From positions 1 through 64,000 of the forward strand of contig ML769473.1 of NCBI GenBank assembly GCA_009733575.1: a stretch of DNA of 64,000 nucleotides. The letters run 5' to 3'. The position numbers and the translations under genes were made by a program. The stretch is from Gymnopus androsaceus JB14. Taxonomy: Eukaryota > Basidiomycota > Agaricomycetes > Agaricales > Omphalotaceae. Below the pieces are notes generated by a model. That model did no database searches. It was not told the origin of the DNA and saw only the letters and a program-made list of their open reading frames with translations. Below, piece by piece: positions 43,818-54,733 of the stretch (its first letter is position 1; the number at the start of each line of letters is the position of its first letter).

Positions 43818-46800
43818 TCAGTCAATATTGAAGCGCTAAAAAGACTTGATCAATAAGAGTTTCATCCGAGAATCAACTGGGACTAACCGGCTTCAATGCC
43901 TTGATAAGCTGCCATTCTTCGAGGGATACATCCGTTCTGAAGGAAGACTGGTTCCAAAAGTTTTAGAAAGAGCCCCAAACACTTCACAGAGGAGCTACAT
44001 ACCTTCAATACATCGATACTTTGCCTTGTGATGTGACTCAGCAATTCATCCTTGTCGTCAAAGTGTCGTCCAAACATCTTGGCCGACTGGTAAACAGCGT
44101 GTTCGATCTTGACGGCAACACCACCCCCAGCTTGGGATTTCTTCACAATCTACAAGGCGGTTATCAGCTGAGTTTATCATAATGGAGAAATGAACTTCCT
44201 AACCTCCATTGCTTTGTGGTTGATTTCCAGCGACGTTCTGCGTGGGGTGTTCAGGAACTGAGGTGCGAAGGAGCGATAATTAATATACATACACTTTACC
44301 CAGGTCTATGATCTCCTTCTTTTGGGTCGTTGGATCGATCTTCACGACGGCAAGAGGCGTCCCCACTCTCAGGGTGCCGTCCAGGATGTCCACTCCTAAA
44401 ATAATAGGATCTCGTTTACAGAAGGCGGCAATGATCTTCAGTCGACAAGGCCAGACTGCTTGAGGAGCCGCGTCCTTTCGTTTTGCGTCCACGATCTCTT
44501 GGTTGTAGACCGTGAACTTGTCGAATAGATGGTATATGATATCAGCTGTAGAGCGGTCAGCAGCAGGTTAACGGACGAGATAAGCACAAGAATTACCTTT
44601 GAACAGACGGATACCCATTTCTTCCGCCATGCGTTCTGCGTCCTTATCCACCGTAACATCGAAGCAAAGAATACATGCCAACTCTCTCGCCTTCTCCAGC
44701 ATGGTGGCAGCGCGCATGACATCCTTTTTGTGGACAGGGCCGATGTTGATGCCAGAAACCGGGATCTTACTGGACTTCAAAAAGTCCAAAAGGGCTTCGA
44801 GCGAACCAAGGGTGGAAGCTTGTACACATACGCCACGACCAGACTTGTCGATGTTACTGAGCAAAGAAGCTAAATCGGACATGACTTCTTCCTTTAGATC
44901 GTCCTCGTCGTCATCAGGGCCGCAAACGAGGAGTCGAGAACCAGCGATGGCTTTTTCAAGATCTGGAGCCGTGATCTTGACACCCAACGCAGCTTTTACT
45001 TCTTTGTGATGAACGTATGCAGACTACCACGGGATATTCAGGAAAATTCAGGAAATGTGCATGAAATACGCGTACTTTGATTCGCAATTCACGCAAAGGT
45101 TGAGGCGTTAGGAGAGCTCTGACTTGTGTAACGATAGGTCCATTCAGTCCGCAGACTACGATCTTGTCACCTTCGTGCAGGATACCATTTGAAAGGACCA
45201 CATCGATGGTAGTACCAAGACCTTCGATAACCTTGACCTCGAGGACCGTACACTCGAGCTCCGACAAGTACATGAGCCGGTCGCTCATTCTCTGTTGTGT
45301 AAGGTTGACCAGAAGCATAATCATGTCGGGAACACCCTCTCCTGTGATGGCAGAAGTCGGGACGAGGGAAACGTTACGCGCAAAGTTCTTGTTCTCGTAG
45401 TAGAGGACCGCGTTAAGACCCTCTTCGGCAAACGCCACGATGGTTTTAGCAACACGGTCTTCAAACTCTCGTTGAACAGCCTTTGTTTGACTTGCAAGAG
45501 ACTCTCGGAAAGCACCATCCGGTGTAGGATTCCATCCATATAGACGATCGATCTGGCAAGGTTAAAACGATATCAGATTGAGTTGACGGAAGGCTATAGC
45601 CCGGCGGTACGAACTTTGTTTAGAGCGACGAATGAATGGTGTCTTTCGGTCACGTAGGAGTCGTAACGATTCAAGAGTCTGAGCTTCAAGGCCATGCTGT
45701 AAAACTTTGAGCGGCAGATCACATACATCTTGGAGCAAAGCAACGAACCATTATATCGACCACCAAAATGGCAATGTTACATAGAGAGCTACCACGAGAG
45801 CGCAAGTTGGTGAAAGACTCGTGTCCAGGGGTGTCGATGACCAGTAAACCGGGAATTTTGTATTCTTGGGAACCATCCTATGTGCCACGTTAGAGCTTTC
45901 CGCTTTACAAGGTTGAAAGACTCGTGCCTACCCTGTTCAAGACGGCAGTCTTAGTGACAATCGCGTCCACAGGGAAGTATGTAGCTCCAATTTGTTGCGT
46001 GATACCACCGGCTTCACCCTCCTGGACATTGGTTTGCCGGATCTATAGAAGGTATGTGAGTGGACATGCCACGCAAAGGCCATTCAGAACTCCTTACTTT
46101 GTCCAGAAGCTTCGTCTTTCCGGTATCGACATGTCCCAGAATACAGCAAATAGGGCTTCGTAGGTCGTCTTTATTCCGGGCAGCTAAAGCAGCTTCATGG
46201 GCCTTGGCACGCCGAGCAGCCGCTTCCGCTTTCTTCTGCGCAGCCAACTTTTGAGCTGCACTGAGTTCTTCATCTTCGGAGGACTCTTCATCCGAGTCTG
46301 AATCGTCTTCAGAGGAATCGTCTTCCGAAGATTCATCGTCGCCATCGGAATCATCGTCTGAATCTGCGTCTGATTCGGCGGGCTTTGGTTTAGATGCATT
46401 GGCTGCGGGTTTTGCATCCGATTCAGATGGTTTGGGTTTGGGTTTGGGTGCATTGGCTGTGGATTTCACAGGAGCATGGGCAGGTTTCGAAGTGACTTGT
46501 TTTGAATCGGTGAGTGGAGCTGAGGGTATCCGTTAGGGTTAATCTAACAACGATAGAAAACGGCAACCTACGTGAGGACTTGACAGGTGCGGGAGTTGGT
46601 TTTTTCTCTTCGTCACTTGAAGCATCCCAAGAATCCTTGACCCCATCTCCTGCTGATTTGGTTTCCTCATCACTGCTAGCATCCCAATCGTCTTTCGCAT
46701 CAGCTGATCCGTTGGAAGGAGTTGGCTCCGGTTCCACTTTCTCTTCTTTCACAGCCGGGGACTCTGGTCGTGAATGAGCAGGAGATGTACCGTTTGCACT

Positions 46801-48267
46801 CGGGCCTCCCTTCTTCTTGCGATTCCCATACACGACTTTCTTCGTTGGTGGGCCAGAGCCCGACGGTTGTTGCAAGCCTTCGATTTGTACGCCGGACGCT
46901 AGAAGGGCCTGTCGTCTGATTTCGGCGGCGGCTTTCTCCTCCTTTTGTTTCTTTGTTAGTAGACGACCTTCCTTCTTGGCGATTTCCCGTTTGGCCTGAA
47001 GACATGTTTTATTTGATAGTATCGGAGCGACCAGCTCTCAACATACCTTTTCTTTTTCCTTCTTCCTTTGCTTCTCCTCCTCCTTCCTTTTAGCCTCCTC
47101 CTCAGCTTTCCGTTCCTCCTCCTCAATACGTTTTCTTTCCTCCTCCTCAGCTCGCCTGGCCTCCTCTTCTAGCCGCTTTTTCTCTTCCATCATTGCTTTG
47201 AGGGCACTAATACCACCCTTTTTCTTCGTAGCAGCGGCAGGAGGAGGAGGAGCTGCTGGCTCTTCATCCTTCTTCCCTTTCTTCTTCTTCTTTTTGTTCT
47301 TCGAAGCGCCAGTTTCCTCTGCATCTCCGTCGTTTTCCTCCGCTTTAGGTGGCGCAGGAGGCGCAGGTTCCGATACAGGCGTAGAAGGCTCTTCAGCAGC
47401 ATCGTCTCCACCTGTAGCTTTCTTGGCGATAGCTTGAGCTTTCTTCTTGGCCTGCAACACCGTGAATATCTTGAAGAGAATAAATTCGCAGACTAACCTT
47501 CTCTCGTTCCTTCTTCAGTTTCTCCTTCTCCTTCTTGGATAGTATTTTGACCTCGCCTGTACCTTCTTCGTCGGCCTCGTCCGGTTCGTTTTTCTCGTCA
47601 GACGCTACAGCCGGCTCGGAAGGTTTCGATTCCTCTATCGAATAGATTCAAGATTTACTCTGAGTGCGAGTCTAGATGGACAAACCTGGCTTCACCTCCG
47701 GTTCCGGTACAGCTTCGATTTCCTCTTCAGCCTGTACCTTTTTGCCCTTTCCCTTTTTACCCTTCTTACCCTTGTCCTTTGAGGGTCCCCATTCATCATC
47801 ATCGAAATCATCCGCTGTTACTACGACCGCCTGCTTGGACGCAGCATTTTCTGTGTCAGAGGCCTCTTCAATCGGCGGAATCTCCTTCTTGGCTTTCTTC
47901 TTGTCCTTTTTAGGTTTATTAGAGCTAGCCTTGATTGCGGACTAGATTTATCTTGGTCGTAAATCAATTGAGAATCATAGATACAAAGCGATCTTACCAT
48001 TAATCCTCCGAAATCCTCTTCCTCCTCCGGTTCAGCTCCGCCAGCGTCCTCTTCCTGTAAAGCCGCAAACGCTGAAAAGCCAGGCTTTGATTTTGCTGGT
48101 ACATCCTCATCCTCAGCAGGCTCTACGTTGTTGTTGGCTACAGTTTCTCCAGCATTTTCCCTATAAAATATTCGAATAAATTCTACATGGATCAGAGTAA
48201 AGCGAACGAACCAAAAGTCATCGTCGTTGGCTTTTTTCGACTTTTTTCCTTTGTTTTTTGGTGCCAT
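43818..48267 (-). CDS. FUN12: Translation initiation factor eIF5B (universal IF2-type GTPase)
   Basis: GTPase that joins the 60S subunit to the 48S complex. The start at 48267 reads [19 protein letters not shown]. The N-terminal half is charged and low-complexity: a [18 protein letters not shown] coiled coil, two WDASSDEE repeats, and an acidic Ser/Asp tract before the GTPase. The G1 motif is [18 protein letters not shown]. Domain II reads [20 protein letters not shown], domain III has [19 protein letters not shown], and domain IV reads [19 protein letters not shown]. The C-terminal helix is joined across a 55-nt intron as [25 protein letters not shown] and ends PRFNID at 43818. About twelve introns, no frame break noticed. 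Divergent from ARL2, with 176 bp between start codons. Confidence 0.94.
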
Positions 48268-48443
48268 TGTGTACTAGACGTTATTTCGGCTCTATTAGAA
48301 GGGAATATTGAGTGAAGATGACTCTGGATGTAAAGATCAGTGAGCTCAGTCCTAAGACCCGGGGCCGGCAGCCGTGCCACCTACCACGTGCTGAGCGCTA
48401 AATTCACCTGCTTCCTTACTTGCATCCTGCTTCTGAATTTCTT

Positions 48444-49340
48444 ATGGGACTCCTTACAATCATCAGAAAGAATCGGATGAAGGAGAAGGAGATGCGAATA
48501 CTCTTCCTGTGAGTTCGCCTGTAATTTCCGATTAGTGCTGACTTTTCATGAATTCTAGCGGCCTTGATAATGCTGGCAAAACTACCATTTTGAAAAAGCT
48601 AAACGGCGAAGATATCATGAGCGTAAGTCCTACTCTGGGATTCAATATCAAGACTTTTATGCACAGCAAGTAAGACCTAACACCCCGCTATTCGACCGAT
48701 TTAGCAATTGATGTACGTCCTAGATATACTCTGAACATTTGTGCGTAACTTTTTTCGACTAGAATGATCGTCGATGACCTCGTTATATCCTCATACAAGG
48801 GGACGTTGGTGGTCAGCGGACCCTGCGACCATACTGGCGCAACTATTTTGAACAAACTGATGCCCTAGTCTGGGTGGTCGACTCCGGGGACCGAATGCGA
48901 ATGAAGGATTGCAAAGAAGAGCTACACAGCCTTCTCCTTGAAGACGTTAGCTCCCTCCTATTCTCCGCGCCATCTCTATCATGAAGCTTCCCTTTACCTC
49001 TTCCAGCGTTTAGCAGGTGCCTCTCTCCTCGTATTCGCGAATAAATGGGATCTTCAAGGCTCTATGAATGATTCCCAAATACGAGACGTAAGTTCGCAAG
49101 TTTGTAGTCCGAATACTTTCCTACTAGACGTTTGCGCTTTCACAGGCACTCGATCTCAACTCGATTAAATCGCACCACTGGAAAATCCTGTCGTGCAGCG
49201 CTGTCACGGGCGAAAACTTGATCGACGGTCTTGACTGGGTTGTGGATGATGTTGCAAGACGACTATATTACTCGTCAACTCTTCTTGAAGGGAAAAAGTC
49301 GGTTGAATCCAGCTTATACCTTACTGCGATGACTCATTAG
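48444..49340 (+). CDS. ARL2: ARF-like small GTPase ARL2 (Cin4/Alp41)
   Basis: Regulator of tubulin folding cofactors. Starts [20 protein letters not shown]. The P-loop [18 protein letters not shown] and switch [12 protein letters not shown] follow. Switch II is rebuilt across a one-base split codon, NI(T|GG)[12 protein letters not shown]. Then [12 protein letters not shown], the guanine motif as NKWD (usually NKQD) in [32 protein letters not shown] and [12 protein letters not shown]. Six exons with short GT-AG introns. The C-terminal extension ([19 protein letters not shown]) is longer than in animal ARL2 and may be read past an unseen intron. No break seen. Gly2 is present, but ARL2 proteins are generally not myristoylated. 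Confidence 0.92.
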
Positions 49341-51662
49341 TAACTCAATTGTTTTAAGCTCAAGTCTACTCATCCACTGCAGGTTTGCTCGACAGGTAAG
49401 TTAACACCATGTTCCCCATTCGGGCCCTTCCCACGGTGTAATCGTTCTATACGAGTGTTCCAGAACGAGCGGTTTAACCCCCGTATACGATTCAGACTCG
49501 AGGATTTCAGAACATGCTTGGTCAAAGAGATCCTCAAGTGTTTCCCTTTTTCCCTCGTGCTTCACCGGCATTCATGTTCATATCCTTTAGAAAGACTATT
49601 CACGCTTCCTAATTTCTTCCGTAGCTTTTGCTTTCTCGTGACTTCCTCGTGGTTGCCGCTGCGATCCTTCTCAGAACGTCCCCGGCGATCCTGCTTGTTC
49701 TGAGCAATAGGAAGAAAGCTGTTGAATCTTGGAATGTTCTTCGTCTTAATAATTGACTATCTATTGCTCATCACCAATATAATGCCTAGTTTTCCGCTTC
49801 CCAGCATAATGGCCGTTTTTAATGCCAATCAATCTCCGTCGGCGCCGCTTGGTTTCCCGTATAGTGCACGGAAAGTACAGTGCGAAAATTGGGAAGATTG
49901 GTATTTTCCGACACTATCTCACCTTGAACGTACTTCTGCCAGGGTAGTCATTTCATTTCGCGTCCTATAAGCGGGAGGGCGGAGTTGCCTCTGAGATTTG
50001 AGTTTCGGATCATCTCGTCGCGTTTTTCTGCGACAACGTCTGCACAACGATCCAGATCTGCGCCGAGTGTGTATCAGAAACTGCTGAGAATGAGAGTCTG
50101 AGGCCATGTGGAAGTTTATTCAATGTGCGTGTATATTTACGAGCGAGTAGTATTGAGTGCAATTTCTCATCTCGAGCCCGCATTTGATACTGGTGAGTTT
50201 CTGAATGCTCAAGACAATCCTCATATAAACACCCATTACATGACATTCCCGCTCCCTTTCGCAGATGGTGCTCTCGAAATTGATTTTTTTTTTCCGTTCT
50301 GCTCAAGTTTACCCTTCGTATCTTGTCTTATATCCGCACACATATTCATAACATGGGTTAATGTTGAATGTGGCAGCATCAGAAACAACTTGTATGGCAG
50401 TCAGTCATACCTCTCACCTTGTCTAGAGAATTTGAATCCATGCATGTAGTGTTGGAGTAAAGTTCACCGCGTTCCGGCGTCCGCGTCTAGGGTGTAATAC
50501 TCCTCCTCCTCCCTCCCTCCAAAGACGTCTCGTGGCTGTCTCGTGGCTGGCTGAGTTCCAAGTTAATGTCATTGTTTCAAGCTAATTTTTTGCACGCCTA
50601 TACTGTGTAAGACGTGTCAAGCTAAATTTTAGGCTCCCCTCCCCCCGTCGACGACCCTAGGACCCTCGAAAACGCAAAAGTATAGTGGTTGAATGAACCG
50701 CAAATCATCGCGGTAACGTCGCCGCAGACGGTGTGTAACAGTACTCACCACCTCTCCGTAAATCACCTTGAATTTTGCATCCACAGCACCATATGAGGGA
50801 GGAATCACTCAAATTGATTTAAAGCCCGCTTTTCACCGTTGGAGAAACTTGAAATAAAACTTGACTACTTACCAATGGCAATTGACAACCGTAAGACTTC
50901 CTTCTGACGGTTGACTTCTGACGGTTCACTGGTAGTATTTTTGTCGAGCCTGAGGAACCGCGCGCCAAGTAACAGGGATTATTGCCACCTTACTCCCGAC
51001 GAGACAAGTAGTTGAAAGCGTTTCAATCGTTCCATAGTAATGATTGATCAACGAGGGTACTGAGAAATAAAGGGTAAAAGGTAAACGAGAAGAACCACAC
51101 GCCGTATGTCATTGTTCTCACCTTCTAATCTTTCTTTCACCGCTACTTCCGACTGTTCAAAGCGAATCAGCTTTCAAGGAAAGCCGATTACAAGTATGGA
51201 TCCCATCATTCGGCTGAGAGATCGGCTTGCTCATGGCCGTCCTTGACAAGCGTCAGCAAGACTGATTCCTACATGAATCAATCCTTCATTGAATTCATCT
51301 ATAGGGTTCCGGAATATCACAGGAAATCCTAGGATTCCAGTATCAGTATCTGTCTGCACGTGGAAAAAGGGTGCGAGGGAAGATAACTTTCTTCTACAGC
51401 GTACCTAATCGGTGTAGAGATCTCAAAACTCCATCGAAGATTTGACTTCTGAGAGGCAGATTTGGGATCACCAATTACGAGATTACTCAAAGAGATTAAG
51501 AATTTCGCCGGTTACACGCCTTCATTTCTAGCAATGACCATATACTTCCTGCTAGAATCCAATTCACGCGATAGTATAAAGATCGCACCATCTAACCTTC
51601 TGCTAGTCCTCATCCCCCCCACCCAGCTCTCGATTTATTTCTCTTGAACTTGAACCGGAGCC
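49341..51662. other. Gene-free interval, 2.3 kb
   Basis: Small open frames on both strands, none with protein-like composition, conserved motifs or plausible splice joins. There is a pyrimidine-rich patch near 50500 (CTCCTCCTCCCTCCCTCC) and a short direct repeat TTCTGACGGTT near 50910-50930. Nothing else recognised. Confidence 0.45.
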
Positions 51663-53611
51663 ATGCCTGCTACTGCTAGTCAACCCTGTGTGCGCCTTAC
51701 ACCACCCTCTGCCAAGGCTATCCAGGCTTCTTCACTGTTCTCGCTGTCCTGTTCCCACCCCAGATCATGGCTCGCTAGTTTTGGTACGCGTCCAACGCGT
51801 ACTCCCAGCGCTATACTAATACGAAATTTACAGCACGAACATCTATCATTTCGGTCCTCAAGGATGCCATATCTGTAGGACGTCTAACTATCACCGACTC
51901 TGAAGGACAGCACACATATGGACACTATCAAAAGGGCTGCAGTGACGTGCACCTTACAGTCGTGAACGATTCTTTCTGGTTACGTTTAATGCTGTACGTG
52001 CTGCTTACTGCTCCAGTTCGATATCCGCCCTGATCAATGATAACTTTTTTATAGTTCAGGCGATCTGGGCTGTAAGTCAAGGTTACGCCACTACTTTATG
52101 GGCTTTGGCTGATTCATAATTCAAGTTAGCGAAGCTTACATGGTTGGAGATATAGAAGTCGAAGACCTCAAAAGCTGCATGGACGTTCGTATATTCTGCG
52201 CTTGATCCTTCTATTGCCTTGCTGATTTTTCCTCGACCATCAGCTGTGGCTAGATAATCAGACCGGAATGGAAGAGACCCTGTCGTCGTCCTTTGCTCGG
52301 CTCTCATCAGCCATTTCTGGGTTGTACAACAGCTTCCTTGGACAAACAAAAACCCAAGCTCGCCTAAATGCCATCGCAAGTTATGATCAGTCGAATACTC
52401 TCTTCAAAGTACCTATGCTTGCTTGATTCGGTTCAGAATTGGAACTGATGATAAATCTTCAGGCTTTCCTTAGCGATGAAATGATGTATTCGTGTGCATT
52501 ATGGGACGAATCCGAAGGTGGAGTTCGAGGGGACCTGGAAATGGGACCAACACCCGGGGACCTTGAGGCTGCTCAGCGTCGCAAAATCCACCACGTCCTT
52601 CGAAAAGCCCGAGTTAAGCCTGGACACCGCATCCTAGAATTCGGTAGTGGCTGGGGCGGTCTCGCCATTGAAGTATGTCGGTTTTTCAATGACCTTATCA
52701 ACCTTGCTAACTTTCATGCTTAGGCTGCCGGCACTTTTGGCTGCGAAGGTCGACACATTAACATTATCAATCGAACAAAAATCGCTGGCCGAAGAACGCG
52801 TCAAAGCTGCAGGTCTCGAAGGCAAGATACGCGTCCACCTTATGGACTATCGCGAAATTCCCCCTGAATTCGAAAAGGCATTTGACGCTTTCATCAGCAT
52901 AGAAATGCTCGAGGTATTTAGAATCTTATCGCTGTAATGAACAATCATTGATTGTGCGAGCTATTCTTGCAGCATGTTGGTGCCAAGCACTATAACGCCT
53001 ACTTTAAACTCGTCGATTTTGCCCTCAAATCTCGCGACGCAACGGCAGTTGTAAGCGCATCGACATTCCCAGAGTCTCGTTACACCGGTTATCAGTACGT
53101 TCTTTCTATCCTTACATTGATCTCAAAGGTTAAAGTTTTTTAGGTCTGAGGACTTCATGCGGCGCTACATGTGGCCAAACTCCTGCCTTCCAAGTGCAAC
53201 TGCCCTAATAACAGCAGCTCAGACTGCTTCCAACGGCAGATTCACTTTAGAGGGCGTCGAGAACCATGCTGCTCGTGAGTATTATCGTGTAACGGGTCTT
53301 CGATTGGCTCACATCACCTACCAGACTATCCTCGAACATTGCGTGAATGGGGCCGAAGGCTGGAGAAGAACCTCACCCAGGAAATGATAGCCAAGGAATA
53401 TCCAGCGCTTCGGGAACATGCAAATTACGACGCATTCAGGAAGAAGTGGCAGTATCTCTTCGTCTACGCCGGCGCTGGATTTGCAAAGGGATACATTACC
53501 TGTCATATGCTTACTTTCATTCGCCAGGTCTGTATCATTCCCGCCTATAAATTCTTCTGGTTTACTGATGCTGTATACACACAGAACGATAGTCCAGAGT
53601 TATGCGATTGA
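51663..53611 (+). CDS. Cyclopropane-fatty-acyl-phospholipid synthase family methyltransferase
   Basis: SAM-dependent enzyme adding a methylene bridge to unsaturated acyl chains, or a related mycolic-type methyltransferase. Starts MPATASQPCVRLTPP. Exons encode SFWLRLMLSGDLGFSEAYMV and GDIEVEDLKSCMD, then SYDQSNTLFKAFLSDEMMYS, the SAM motif ILEFGSGWGGLAIE, LSIEQKSLAEERVKAAGL, FDAFISIEMLEHVGAKHYNA, the region around SEDFMRRYMWPNSCLPS, and LREWGRRLEKNL. Ends FIRQNDSPELCD. About nine exons. One base appears inserted at 52748-52749: GCEVDTLTLS is expected but GCEG is read. Fungal CFA synthases are often thought to derive from bacteria, but here the gene is intron-rich, so any transfer would be old. 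Confidence 0.88.
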
Positions 53612-54733
53612 GCCTTGGTTGAACATCGTTAAAAATTTTTAAAAAACGAGAAAGTCAAGTGGACTCAAATCGTTAAATTATCACTGGCGGTGGAGGTCGT
53701 CTATCATTATTCATCAGGGGATCAGCTTTACATACCTACTCTCTACCTATCGTTTCTTTCACATTTCCGTTGCTAGAACATAGACTACTTATCACGTTGA
53801 TAACGAAACTCATGTATTTTGTACTGGAATCTGGAATACACATCCTACACTTTGATTTGGAGCGTTCCGAGAATGGTACTCGAGCCAATTGGGTTTGTGG
53901 CGTCAAGATCTTCCAATCTGAGCAACTTTAGAGGTTAGAGGTTAGACTAGGCTTAAACCTGTTGGCTCTGTCGGCCCGGTGACGTTCGATGAAAGTCGGG
54001 GGCTGGAACAGCTTTGCGGCACTTTAATCGTCAAACGTCGCTGCATCCACTACGGCGACTGCTAGCGTAGGCGGGACGTCAACATGAAACATCGCTACAT
54101 CCACTACGGCGACTAGCTAGTGTAGGCGGGACGTTTCATGAAGTCCACTACGGCGAGTACGGCGAGTACTAGCGTAGGCGAGACGTTCGTTCAAATTTTG
54201 CCGTGATAAGTATTTTGCCGTGATATGATCCCTCGATCATCCCAAAATATTAGGACAAAATCAAGACAATGAATTCAACTTAGACTGTATGTTGACTGTA
54301 TGTACTCTATGGTTAATCGAGCTCCGGCTCATCCTGTTATCACGACATAAATCTTAGACTACGAAGGTCTGCGACCTGGACTAAGGGGTTCAGGAAATTC
54401 AGCTCTCAGGTTACAATACTCTTGCTTTCCAAGTACTTATATCGTCGATTCAGGTGCGGCCTTCGACACGCCGGAGTATAACTAAGGTTAGATAAAGGGT
54501 GGCATGTTTTCGCCACGTTTTCGGAAGGACAAGTGCTCTAGTTTACTGTATGATGTGAATATAACAAAGCATACAGATCCGTGAATTGTAGGTAGTACAA
54601 GTATGGTATTAATGGTATACGATTTCTAGACAAATGAAGGTGCGATAGCAATAGCTTGGAGTAAATTACGACTTACATAAATGGATAAAACCCGTAGAAA
54701 TGAACCAATGTGGCCTCAATAAAGATATGACAA
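53612..54733. other. Intergenic with tandem repeat
   Basis: About 1.1 kb between convergent genes. It holds the tandem array at 54033-54190 and a short doubled TTTTGCCGTGATA near 54196-54225. No gene supported. Confidence 0.5.
54033..54190. repeat. Tandem repeat, three units of about 54 bp
   Basis: Units start at 54033, 54087 and 54141. Each carries TCCACTACGGCGA, then CTAGCGTAGGCGGGACGT (CTAGTGTAGG in unit 2). Unit 3 is shorter at its 5' end and has an internal duplication of GAGTACGGC. Minisatellite-like; function unknown. Confidence 0.75.

Noticed and set aside
47190..47437. Ala/Ser/Phe-rich plus-strand frame
   Set aside because: Antisense of the Lys/Glu-rich eIF5B N-terminus; low-complexity shadow.
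49455..50449. Several short open frames between ARL2 and the CFA synthase
   Set aside because: None has motifs, signal peptides or consistent splice sites; treated as non-coding.
54033..54190. Possible CRISPR-like array
   Set aside because: Units are head-to-tail without unique spacers, in a fungal genome; it is a minisatellite.
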